Positions 26,164 through 33,874 of a stretch of DNA of 64,000 nucleotides are shown piece by piece. The notes beneath the pieces are model-generated. The model was not told where the DNA came from and ran no database searches. It worked only from the letters and a program-made list of their open reading frames with translations. A program made the translations under genes and the position numbers. This DNA comes from SB15 sp964639245 (lineage in GTDB: Bacteria > Chloroflexota > Anaerolineae > Aggregatilineales > J027), in the NCBI GenBank assembly GCA_964639245.1, contig CAZXCU010000011.1, positions 62,001 to 126,000 of the forward strand, written 5' to 3'. The stretch's first letter is position 1; each line of letters begins with the position of its first letter.

Positions 26164-27275
26164 ACCTCACCGATGTTTACGAAGTCGGCAATTTGATTGA
26201 TACCTTCGCGCTTGGTCATTATGCGCGGGTGTATGAAGCACTCGACCAACGTTCGGGGCAGGTGGTCGCCCTCAAAATTATGCGTGCCGAACACCTTACC
26301 TCCGATGGTCAACCACGCTGGGAATCGGAAGCCTTTATCAATGAGGCGGATTTACTGACGGATTTAGCCGATTTGCCCGCCGTGATGAACCTTTATGATT
26401 GTGGTTATGTGCAATCCAAAAATGCCCACCCTTCCGAAGGCGGCATCAAATCGTTTGGCACAAACTTGGATGCTTTTCGGACAGAGTTTTACCCGAGTTT
26501 GCGTGACCAATGGCGACCCTATCTGGCCTTAGAATATTTGCCCCGTCATCATAATTTATTGTATGTGATGCGTTCCGATGAAACTCGTCGCCGTTTGCCC
26601 ACCGAAGAAGCCCTCGACTTAGCTCTGCAATTTGCCCAACTGCTCTATCGGGCGCACAAAAAAAACATCGTCTATTTAGACCACAAATTGGAACATATTT
26701 ATTGGGATGGGCGCGAACTGCGGGTCATTGACTGGAACAGTTCGAAGCGGGTGGGTGGCATCGGGCAACCCGCCGAACCCCAAATCACCAATGACATTCA
26801 TAATCTGTGTGTGGGGATTTTATATTCCATTCTGACGGGGCAGTCGCCGCAAAAAACCTCCCTGCGTCCTCAACCGGGTTCACAGCAGGAAGTTGAACGT
26901 CGTTATGAGGAAGTGTCTAACTTAGATTTTAGCACCGCCCCTGACCTCAGCCCCGCTTTGATAGACTTATTGGAAGCCGGGGCAAAAAAGCAAATTCAAA
27001 CTGCCACAGCGTTGTTGGCAGAACTTCAGCGAATTGCGGTACGCTTTGGGTGGAGTTTTGCGGGGCAAACCAGCCCACCCGCCCTGACACAGGCACGCGA
27101 GGCAATACGAATCGGATTGGAAAAACTCCGCGAGAGTCAAGAATTTGCCCGCCTTGCCCGCGAAACCCTCATGGATGCCGCGATTCTTGATGGGATGAAT
27201 GAAGATATGGAAGATGAACTGCGGCGCATGATAGGGCAAATTAATCAATTTTTGACACACCGCCCCATTCCATGA
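26160..27275 (+). CDS. Protein-kinase-like protein (atypical catalytic loop)
   Basis: A 371-residue soluble protein starting at GTG 26160, overlapping the upstream stop by four bases. Kinase features: a loose glycine loop (ALGHYARVYEA), VALK with Lys39, a helix-C Glu near residue 62, catalytic-loop Asp174 and Lys176 in YLDHKLEHIYW, and Asp191 in VIDWN. As in the preceding protein, the catalytic-loop Asn is replaced by His (His179) followed by an aromatic-Trp pair, and DFG reads DWN. Because the Lys, Glu and both Asp remain, activity is possible. The C-terminal 80 residues are helical. Its partner and substrate are unknown. Confidence 0.75.
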   Translation: MNLTDVYEVGNLIDTFALGHYARVYEALDQRSGQVVALKIMRAEHLTSDGQPRWESEAFINEADLLTDLADLPAVMNLYDCGYVQSKNAHPSEGGIKSFGTNLDAFRTEFYPSLRDQWRPYLALEYLPRHHNLLYVMRSDETRRRLPTEEALDLALQFAQLLYRAHKKNIVYLDHKLEHIYWDGRELRVIDWNSSKRVGGIGQPAEPQITNDIHNLCVGILYSILTGQSPQKTSLRPQPGSQQEVERRYEEVSNLDFSTAPDLSPALIDLLEAGAKKQIQTATALLAELQRIAVRFGWSFAGQTSPPALTQAREAIRIGLEKLRESQEFARLARETLMDAAILDGMNEDMEDELRRMIGQINQFLTHRPIP

Positions 27276-27374
27276 GGTCGGGGCAAGAATACCAATTAAG
27301 AGGAATCTTTCGTAGAAACAGGTACAAGGCGTGTATAGAAAAATCTTATTTGTGATATAGAGTTCGCCACGCCG

Positions 27375-27405
27375 ATACCCGCCCATTAATAAATGTATAC
27401 CCGCC
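27375..27405. repeat. Direct repeat ATACCCGCC x2, 22 bases apart
   Basis: The 9-mer ATACCCGCC occurs at 27375-27383 and 27397-27405, a spacing of about two helical turns, in the 148-base gap before the TPR/SH3 gene. It may be a regulator site; otherwise the gap holds only the GAGGAAAGG ribosome-binding site before ATG 27424. Confidence 0.4.
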
Positions 27406-27423
27406 TTTGAGGAAAGGTTTTGC

Positions 27424-29679
27424 ATGGCTGATTTAGCGCAGCGTTTAGAAGAACTTCGCTACCAGATTGAAAATGTACCCACCAGCGCGAGCGACCTCAA
27501 CCGCTTGGAGTCCCAAGCACGAGAGTTGATGGCAGAGAGTAAAAATACTGAATTTGAGCAGGAAGCCCGAGAACTTTTTACCAAACTTGCTCGCCTGAGC
27601 GCTCCACAGAATAACACGGCAGGCACCGGTGAAATCCGCAGTTTGCTGCGTCGCGCACGGATTCGCTTGGAAGTGGCAGCCAACGATAGCGATATTGATG
27701 AAGCGATTGATATTCTGGCACAAGCGCTCGATTTAAATCCTGACAACCCCGAAACCCATCAACTATTAATTCAGGCGGCCCGTCGCAGTACCCAACATTC
27801 CATGAAAGTCGATGGGTTGTTGCAGCGTTACGGCATTGAATTGGATGCACCCGCGCCCGAACACCCCCCCGAATCACCGCCTGTTGTACACAGCGTTATT
27901 TCACAGCCTAAAGTTACCCCGATTCCTACCGGGAATGACCCGATGGCAGAAGTCGCACAGGCCTATTATGCTGGCAACTATCAACGCACAGTGGAACTTG
28001 CCAACCGCATTCTGGCGCAAGATCCTAACAACACACAAGCGGTTGAATATCGTCAAAAATCCGAAGACAATCTCATGCGCGGGATTGTGCCAGACCATCG
28101 GATTCCCTTTGAAGCACGGGTTGCCTATAACCGCGCCAATTCGCTGGTACGGGCGGGTAGTTATGATGAAGCCCAGCGTTTGTATCAAGAAGCGCGGGAT
28201 TTAGCCGCACGAGCAGGGATTAGCTCTTGGAATGATCTTGAACAAGCCCTGCTTGATATTCAGGATTTGGCGCTGGCACGCGAACTTCTCAACGAAGGCG
28301 ACAGACTCCTTGCCGCAGATGATTGGGAAGCGGCGTTACGAAAATACGAAGGGGCGTTGCGGGTTGTCCCCAATGATCCGCTTGCTGAAGACCGTATTGA
28401 ATTGATTCGCCGTGTAAAATCTCAATTTGACCAAGCCACCGTACAGCTTAATATGATGAGTGGTGGCTTGATGGAACGGGCCGAAACCCTGACTCGCCTG
28501 CTACAAACACTGGCAACCATTCGTCAAACCCTGCCCGGCAGCGACCGCTTACAGCAAATGGTCAATGAAACGCGCACCCGTATGGAAGGGGTCAAAGCGC
28601 AGTTGCTTTCGCAAGCTGGCAACATTTTAACCCGTTTGGAAACCGCCTCCTCATTGGATGAACGTTCCCGCTTGAGTCAGGAAGCGCGGAATCTGTTGAC
28701 CGTGGCGGTTGGCCTTGACCCGACCGACCCCAAAGCCAACACCGAATTACAGCGTACCGAACAAATTTTTGGCGAAGTCAATGAAGCCCGTCAAACAATG
28801 GACAGGGCGCAAGGGTTAATCGCCCAAAAATTGGATGGCGAACTCAGCCAAGCCCGTACTTTGCTGGCGGGCATTCGTCAGCACGCTACCGATACACGGT
28901 ATCGAGGGCTGGTGACAGATTTATTGGCTGCCCATATCGAACGGATTGAAGCTGCCCTCGATAGGGGCGATACTGCCGACGCAGAACGCTGGTTAGGTAT
29001 TGTGCGCGAAGACCCCTTTCGCATTTTAGGCCGTCGGACTGAAATTTTACGTCTAATAGATGAACTCCGTCGCCAAAAACGGCTGCGTTTTATCCAGCGT
29101 GGTGCGGTGGTAGGCATCATCTTTTTAGTTTTGGCTGGAGCAGTTTTTTTCACCCGCGATACATGGGAGGCAGAATTTTTCCCAACGCAAACTCCGACTT
29201 CAACTGCGACCACCACAGGAACAGCCACCACAACGGCAACGCTCACCCTGACACCGACCCTGACCCTGACCCCAACTTTGACATGGACGGTGACGTTTAC
29301 ACCTTCCCCCACCAACACGGCTTCACCGACGATAACACCTTCCTTTACTGTGACCGCTTCGCTCACACCGACGCATACGTTTACACCGAGCATCACGCCA
29401 ACACCCAGTGAAACACCGACAGCTTCCCCCACCCCTGCTGTAATTTGCCGGGTATTTGCAAATGATAATGTGTTCATTCGAGCGTTGCCCACCACCAATG
29501 CAGATAGCATTTATCGTGCTGTTCGTAACACGGATATGAATGTCTATGAACAGCGTATTGGCGCAAACGATGGTCGCACATGGTATCGGGTGCAGATTCA
29601 ATTGGACGGAGGCGCGATGGTCGAGGGTTGGGTTCGGGCGGATTTTGTAGTGCAAATTACTGAATGTCCGCCGTTGTAA
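27424..29679 (+). CDS. TPR-repeat membrane protein with Thr/Pro linker and C-terminal SH3-like domain
   Basis: A 751-residue protein. Residues 1-550 are helical with tetratricopeptide-like units (for example AQAYYAGNYQRTVELANRIL and NRANSLVRAGSYDEAQRLYQ). A single membrane helix lies near residues 560-580, followed by a Thr/Pro-rich extracellular stalk (about 595-680) and a bacterial SH3-type domain (about 683-751, VFANDNVFIRALPTTNADSIY, TWYRVQI, GWVRADFV). It therefore has a cytoplasmic TPR arm and an outer cell-wall-type domain. It is the last gene of the plus-strand signalling group, and its layout mirrors the large kinase-like protein (helical region, anchor, Thr/Pro stalk, outer domain). 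Confidence 0.75.
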   Translation: MADLAQRLEELRYQIENVPTSASDLNRLESQARELMAESKNTEFEQEARELFTKLARLSAPQNNTAGTGEIRSLLRRARIRLEVAANDSDIDEAIDILAQALDLNPDNPETHQLLIQAARRSTQHSMKVDGLLQRYGIELDAPAPEHPPESPPVVHSVISQPKVTPIPTGNDPMAEVAQAYYAGNYQRTVELANRILAQDPNNTQAVEYRQKSEDNLMRGIVPDHRIPFEARVAYNRANSLVRAGSYDEAQRLYQEARDLAARAGISSWNDLEQALLDIQDLALARELLNEGDRLLAADDWEAALRKYEGALRVVPNDPLAEDRIELIRRVKSQFDQATVQLNMMSGGLMERAETLTRLLQTLATIRQTLPGSDRLQQMVNETRTRMEGVKAQLLSQAGNILTRLETASSLDERSRLSQEARNLLTVAVGLDPTDPKANTELQRTEQIFGEVNEARQTMDRAQGLIAQKLDGELSQARTLLAGIRQHATDTRYRGLVTDLLAAHIERIEAALDRGDTADAERWLGIVREDPFRILGRRTEILRLIDELRRQKRLRFIQRGAVVGIIFLVLAGAVFFTRDTWEAEFFPTQTPTSTATTTGTATTTATLTLTPTLTLTPTLTWTVTFTPSPTNTASPTITPSFTVTASLTPTHTFTPSITPTPSETPTASPTPAVICRVFANDNVFIRALPTTNADSIYRAVRNTDMNVYEQRIGANDGRTWYRVQIQLDGGAMVEGWVRADFVVQITECPPL

Positions 29680-29757
29680 TTACGGCTTCCGCAGGAAGTC
29701 AGCGCAGCGAGGATAGCGGTTGGTAACTCGTATTACCGTGCGTAAACATAAAATTAA

Positions 29758-29792
29758 AATGAAGCAAGATAGTTTAAGTATCTTGCTTCATT
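29758..29792 (-). terminator. Rho-independent terminator of the ABC/LysM-PKD operon
   Basis: AATGAAGCAAGATA and TATCTTGCTTCATT form a perfect 14-bp stem with a 7-base loop, 15 bases after the minus-strand stop at 29807. On the minus strand it is followed by a T-rich run (TTTTAATTTTATG), so it terminates the minus operon; it may also block the convergent TPR gene transcript. Confidence 0.85.
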
Positions 29793-29806
29793 GTGATGGA
29801 GTGGTG

Positions 29807-30964
29807 TTAATTCACTACAATGAGTGTTGTTGCAAAATTGCTTGTTCCATCTGCATTGTAGACGGTCAGTTTGACCAAGTAACTGCCGGGAGTGGCATAG
29901 GTATAAGTCGGGTTTTGGGCGCTGCTGGTTGAACCATCGCCAAAGTCCCAAGCATAGCCTGTAATTGCGCCTCGGGAGGTATCGAAGAAATTCACCGTTA
30001 AGGGCGCAACTCCATTTTGTCTATCCGCAACAAATGAAACCTGTAAGGATTGTACCGTTGCTGTGGTGGTTGGAGTCGGGGTTGGTGCGCCGGGTTTGGT
30101 GAATGTCCATGGGCCGCCTTCTTTGCAAGCAGTTTGCTGAAAATTTTGATCAAGCGGATAGACGTACCAGGTATACTTCCCTGCAACTGGTAAATTTTTC
30201 ATGTCCACTGTCGCATTTTGACGTAAATCCACCACCACTTCATACGTTCCGCCTTCTGGCTTATAAATACGGACAAGATAGCGGTCTGCTTGTGGGCCAC
30301 GCCATGTAAATGCTACTTCGCCTTCACCCGGAACACTAAACGAATTTTCATGGGGAGTGACCACTTCCCACCCTTCGTTGCATACGACCTGCTGCGCGGC
30401 GGTGGTCGCGGATTGGGCATTGCCGGGAACACGCAGTTGTTGACCTATCGAAATGAGATTTGCGTCCGTTAAGCAGTTGGCGGCAACAATTTCTTCCACA
30501 TATGTTCCATAGCGCTGGGCAATGGTGGAAAGGGCATCGTCACGCTGGACGGTATGAATCAAAGTCCAATCGGTACGCGGTTTACATTCTGTGGTGGCTT
30601 CAATAGGGGTGGCTGTGGGAAGCCCATTTAAGCCTTGTAATGAAAGGCTGCTTTCCACGGTGTGAGTTGGGGTAATGGTTGGTGTAAGGGTTGGCAAAGG
30701 GGTATTGGTCGGCGGTTCAAAGGTCGGCGGTGGTTTCAGGGTGCGTGTTGCAGTTGGGATAATGGCTTGGGCGGTAGCGCTTGGTACAACTGTTGCACTG
30801 GTTTGAAGCCGCGCCGGGTTATTAGCGGGAATCAAATTCGATTCGACGGTTGATTCTGGTTGCTGCATCGCCGTCATCGAAACCATGACAAAAATGCCAC
30901 ACATGAAAATGGCAATAATAAGCAAAAGGAGCGTGGTCATCCATTGGCGTACTGATTCTAACAT
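29807..30964 (-). CDS. Membrane-anchored LysM and PKD domain protein
   Basis: A 385-residue protein with an N-terminal membrane anchor (LLLLIIAIFMCGIFVMVSM), a Thr/Pro-rich stalk, a LysM domain at about residues 130-185 (HTVQRDDALSTIAQRYG, NLISIGQQLRVPG), a middle region, and a C-terminal PKD domain (about 305-385, AWDFGDGSTSS, PGSYLVKLTV). LysM usually binds peptidoglycan glycan and PKD is a surface beta-sandwich. It starts 3 bases after the ATPase gene with GGAAG ahead of the ATG, and a strong terminator closes the operon behind it. It may tie the ABC system to the cell wall. Confidence 0.85.
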   Translation of the reverse strand: MLESVRQWMTTLLLLIIAIFMCGIFVMVSMTAMQQPESTVESNLIPANNPARLQTSATVVPSATAQAIIPTATRTLKPPPTFEPPTNTPLPTLTPTITPTHTVESSLSLQGLNGLPTATPIEATTECKPRTDWTLIHTVQRDDALSTIAQRYGTYVEEIVAANCLTDANLISIGQQLRVPGNAQSATTAAQQVVCNEGWEVVTPHENSFSVPGEGEVAFTWRGPQADRYLVRIYKPEGGTYEVVVDLRQNATVDMKNLPVAGKYTWYVYPLDQNFQQTACKEGGPWTFTKPGAPTPTPTTTATVQSLQVSFVADRQNGVAPLTVNFFDTSRGAITGYAWDFGDGSTSSAQNPTYTYATPGSYLVKLTVYNADGTSNFATTLIVVN

Positions 30965-30967
30965 GGG

Positions 30968-31636
30968 TTATCTTCCTTTATATCGTGGATACAAACGCCC
31001 TTCATGTAAATCATAGGCGCTGTCCACATAATCGGCAGTCATCGGGTCGTGGGACACCATGATGAAGGTGGTGTTTTGCTGGCGGGCAATTGTTTGAAAA
31101 AGCTGCATAATGTGTGTGCTAATACGGGTATCAAGGCCGCTGGTCGGTTCATCCGCTAGAATAAGCGCTGGCTGTAACGCCAACGCCCGTGCAATAGCGA
31201 TACGCTGCTGCTGTCCCCCGGAAAGTTCATCCGGCACATGGTCAGCCCATGCGCTAAGTCCCACCACATGCAGTACATTTCTAATCCGACGGCGACGCTC
31301 AAAATAGCCAATCCCTTTTAAACGCAGGGTCATATCAATATTCTCAATGGCGCTATAGGTTGGCAGCAGGGTATAACTCTGAAAAATAAAGCTCATTTGT
31401 TGACGGCGGAGTTGAGTTCGGGCGCGGTCAGACAGCTTCCCAAGATTTTTGCCATCCAATTCAATCGTGCCACTGGTGGGACGGTCTAGCGCACCTATCA
31501 GATTTAACAGGGTGGTTTTGCCACTCCCCGAAGGGCCATACAAGGCCACCAATTCCCCGCGTCTAACCTCAAGCTTAAGACTTTGCAGCACCCGCACTTC
31601 GCCAAAACTCCGTTCTAAATCAGCGATCCGAATCAT
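30968..31636 (-). CDS. ABC transporter ATP-binding protein (LolD/MacB type), copy B
   Basis: A 222-residue ATPase: Walker A GPSGSGKTT, signature LSGGQQQR, Walker B LILADEPTSGLD, H-loop SHDP. ATG 31636 (MIRIADLERSF) is chosen because AGGAG lies 9 bases upstream and it overlaps the upstream stop as ATGA; a further ATG seven codons earlier is less likely. It belongs to the MacB/LolD class that drives FtsX-like permeases, and the FtsX-type permease, membrane-fusion-type protein and a second ATPase are in the same operon. Confidence 0.92.
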   Translation of the reverse strand: MIRIADLERSFGEVRVLQSLKLEVRRGELVALYGPSGSGKTTLLNLIGALDRPTSGTIELDGKNLGKLSDRARTQLRRQQMSFIFQSYTLLPTYSAIENIDMTLRLKGIGYFERRRRIRNVLHVVGLSAWADHVPDELSGGQQQRIAIARALALQPALILADEPTSGLDTRISTHIMQLFQTIARQQNTTFIMVSHDPMTADYVDSAYDLHEGRLYPRYKGR

Positions 31637-32535
31637 GCGGGTTTTCTCCTGAACCATCGGCGGCGTGACGGAGGGGCATCCTGTAACTCGTCGTTGACCT
31701 TGGCAAAGATTTCTTCTCTTTCAGGACGCAGCAGCACACCTTCGGGACGAATTTCTACCGAAATGGACGCACCGATGTTCAGATGGGCAATGGCAGCAGT
31801 AGGCAGTTGAATCGCCCCGTCATGATTAAGGGTGGGTTTTTGCTGGGTGTCCTGCGCCAATTCCTGCGCTAATGTCCCGTCCCGCAAAGTCAAAATGCGG
31901 TCTGTACAATTTGCCATCTCCATGTCGTGTGTCACCATCAAGATAGTAAGGTTGTAGCGCTGGCGAAGTTCTTGCAGCAGATCCATCACTTGCATGGCAC
32001 TTTTGCGGTCAAGTGCGCCAGTAGGCTCGTCTGCCAGCAGCAAGTCAGGGTGATTCGCTAGCGCAACTGCAATACTCACGCGCTGCTGCTGACCACCCGA
32101 AAGTTGCGCCGGTTTTTTGTGCATATGCTCTGCTAAACCAACGGCATCTAACAATTCCTGTGCTTGTTTTTTACGCTGAAATGGTGATACGCCTGCCAAA
32201 CTCATCGGTAAGGTGACATTCCTCAGCGCTGAACGGTGCGGAAGTAAATTTCTGCTGACCCGCTGCCACACGAAGCCGACTTTTTTCAAGCGATAGTTGG
32301 CGAGTTTGCGCCGTTTTAAATCGAGCAAATTCAATTCCCCAACACGCAATTTTCCGGCAGTCGGTTTGTCCAATCCACCGAGCAGATTCAGCAGCGAGCT
32401 TTTGCCTGCCCCGCTTGGCCCAACAATCGCAACCATCTCACCTTTTTCCATTTCAAAATCAATCCCACGCAGGGCAACCAATTCATGGTCGCCCACCCGG
32501 TAGGCTTTCACGACCTGTTTACATTCGATGAACAT
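31633..32535 (-). CDS. ABC transporter ATP-binding protein (LolD/MacB type) with C-terminal extension, copy A
   Basis: A 300-residue ATPase with Walker A GPSGAGKSS, signature LSGGQQQR and Walker B LLLADEPTGALD. About 75 extra residues follow the ABC domain, including IQLPTAAIAHLNIGASISVEIRPEGVLLRP, which looks like a small beta domain (AbrB-like or OB-like), and a basic tail. Two different LolD-type ATPases in one operon with a single long FtsX-type permease suggest an asymmetric ATPase pair. The start lies 3 bases after the upstream stop with no clear ribosome-binding site, consistent with translational coupling. Confidence 0.9.
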   Translation of the reverse strand: MFIECKQVVKAYRVGDHELVALRGIDFEMEKGEMVAIVGPSGAGKSSLLNLLGGLDKPTAGKLRVGELNLLDLKRRKLANYRLKKVGFVWQRVSRNLLPHRSALRNVTLPMSLAGVSPFQRKKQAQELLDAVGLAEHMHKKPAQLSGGQQQRVSIAVALANHPDLLLADEPTGALDRKSAMQVMDLLQELRQRYNLTILMVTHDMEMANCTDRILTLRDGTLAQELAQDTQQKPTLNHDGAIQLPTAAIAHLNIGASISVEIRPEGVLLRPEREEIFAKVNDELQDAPPSRRRWFRRKPA

Positions 32536-32538
32536 GGG

Positions 32539-33873
32539 TTAGGGCCCTTCTACGATGTCGCCTTCATTGACACCACTGACAATTTCAACCCGTTCATCGG
32601 TTTGAAGGCCAAGCTGTACATCGACACTGCGCGGCCCATCGGCAGTCAGTACGACCACAAAAGTACGATTTTGAAAGGTTCGAATGGCAGCAGGAGGCAG
32701 CCACAGCACATCTTCGCGTACTTCAACAGGCATTTTGACCTCAATCAGTTGGCTGGCAGGTACATTGTCTAAGGAAGCAGCTACACGGGTGGTTTGGTCG
32801 GCATCGCTGGCGCTCAACGGAATTTGACGAACAGCACATTGCACGGCGGTATCGGGTTGGTTTAAAACTTGACACTCACCCACTAAACCAATACTTAATT
32901 TTTGCGCGTCAGTGATCGCAATTTCTGCGACCACTTCTTTCGGCTCAGAGCGCCCGATGGTGATAACCGCCGTAAATGCTTGAATGGTGCTACCGGGTTG
33001 GATAGTAATTTCCAACACTTCCCCATCAATCGGCGAAAACATGGATGATTGGAGAATTTGGTCTTGGATTTGCTCGATATTCAGCTGGGCGGCTAAAACG
33101 TTCGTGTCCTGTGTTTCGCCAGATTGATTGTCTTGGGCGCGTTCCAACGCCAATTCAGACCGCAGCAATTCATTTTCAGCCTGTGCGATGTCAAATTGAT
33201 AATTGTTGTAGCGCTGTGCGGCTGAAAAATAGCTGATTTCCGCATTTTGAAGATTGGTGCGGGCTGTCTGTAAATTGTTGTAAGCGTTGTCAATGGCAGA
33301 AGACGATTGATCCGGGTTGCTGACGGCATCATTGTAGGAAAGTTCCGCCGCTTCAAGCGAATTTTCGGCGGCGGTTAAACTGTTCCGCGCTGAGGCCACA
33401 TCCGTCCAAGGCACACTGGCAAGCGTATTTTGCAGCGACAGATTGGTATTGGCGTAATTAATTTCAGCATCTTCTACGCTTTCAACATTGCCCTCTACAC
33501 TCGAGGACGCATTTTCAAGCGCGTTGTTCAGTTCAAGCTGGGCCGATTCCAGTTGATTTTCGAGTTCATCAATCTGTAAATCAGCTAGAAGTTGTCCGGT
33601 GCTAACCGCATCGCCCCGTTGGACATTCACCCGTCGCACTGTGCCGGAGATTTCAAAGGCCAGCGAAATCTGGTCACGCGGCAGCCAACGTCCGGTGAAG
33701 GTCAAAATTTCCTGCACATCGCCACGCTGCACGGTATAGGTCGGGCGGGCGGCGGCGGCTACCGTTGGAATCGGCGTAGATGTGGCCTGCTGTGCAGCCG
33801 GAACAGAAGTTACCTGTTGATTGCTGCACGCGGCAAGCAAGATCACCAGAAAAAAGAGCAAAATTCGTCGCAT
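32539..33873 (-). CDS. Periplasmic adaptor/membrane-fusion lipoprotein (HlyD/MacA family)
   Basis: A 444-residue lipoprotein: signal peptide with lipobox LLAAC (Cys16) from ATG 33873, then a biotinyl-lipoyl-like half (AVSTGQLLADLQIDELE), a long coiled coil (about residues 110-250), and the second lipoyl half and beta-barrel region (SPIDGEVLEITIQPGSTI). In MacAB-type machines this adaptor links the FtsX-type permease to an outer conduit or extends it into the wall. An upstream GTG four codons earlier is possible. Only one base separates its start from the permease stop. Substrate is unknown (peptide, lipoprotein or drug are all possible). Confidence 0.88.
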   Translation of the reverse strand: MRRILLFFLVILLAACSNQQVTSVPAAQQATSTPIPTVAAAARPTYTVQRGDVQEILTFTGRWLPRDQISLAFEISGTVRRVNVQRGDAVSTGQLLADLQIDELENQLESAQLELNNALENASSSVEGNVESVEDAEINYANTNLSLQNTLASVPWTDVASARNSLTAAENSLEAAELSYNDAVSNPDQSSSAIDNAYNNLQTARTNLQNAEISYFSAAQRYNNYQFDIAQAENELLRSELALERAQDNQSGETQDTNVLAAQLNIEQIQDQILQSSMFSPIDGEVLEITIQPGSTIQAFTAVITIGRSEPKEVVAEIAITDAQKLSIGLVGECQVLNQPDTAVQCAVRQIPLSASDADQTTRVAASLDNVPASQLIEVKMPVEVREDVLWLPPAAIRTFQNRTFVVVLTADGPRSVDVQLGLQTDERVEIVSGVNEGDIVEGP

Positions 33874-33874
33874 C

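Noticed and set aside
29190..29440. Repetitive ACCCTGACCCTGACC-type DNA that could be taken for a tandem repeat array or CRISPR
   Set aside because: It encodes the Thr/Pro stalk of the TPR/SH3 protein in frame, with no regular repeat-spacer structure.
28878..29510. 210-residue minus-strand frame rich in Val and Gly
   Set aside because: Antisense shadow of the Thr/Pro-rich linker and TPR region of the plus-strand gene; low-complexity repeats keep the frame open.
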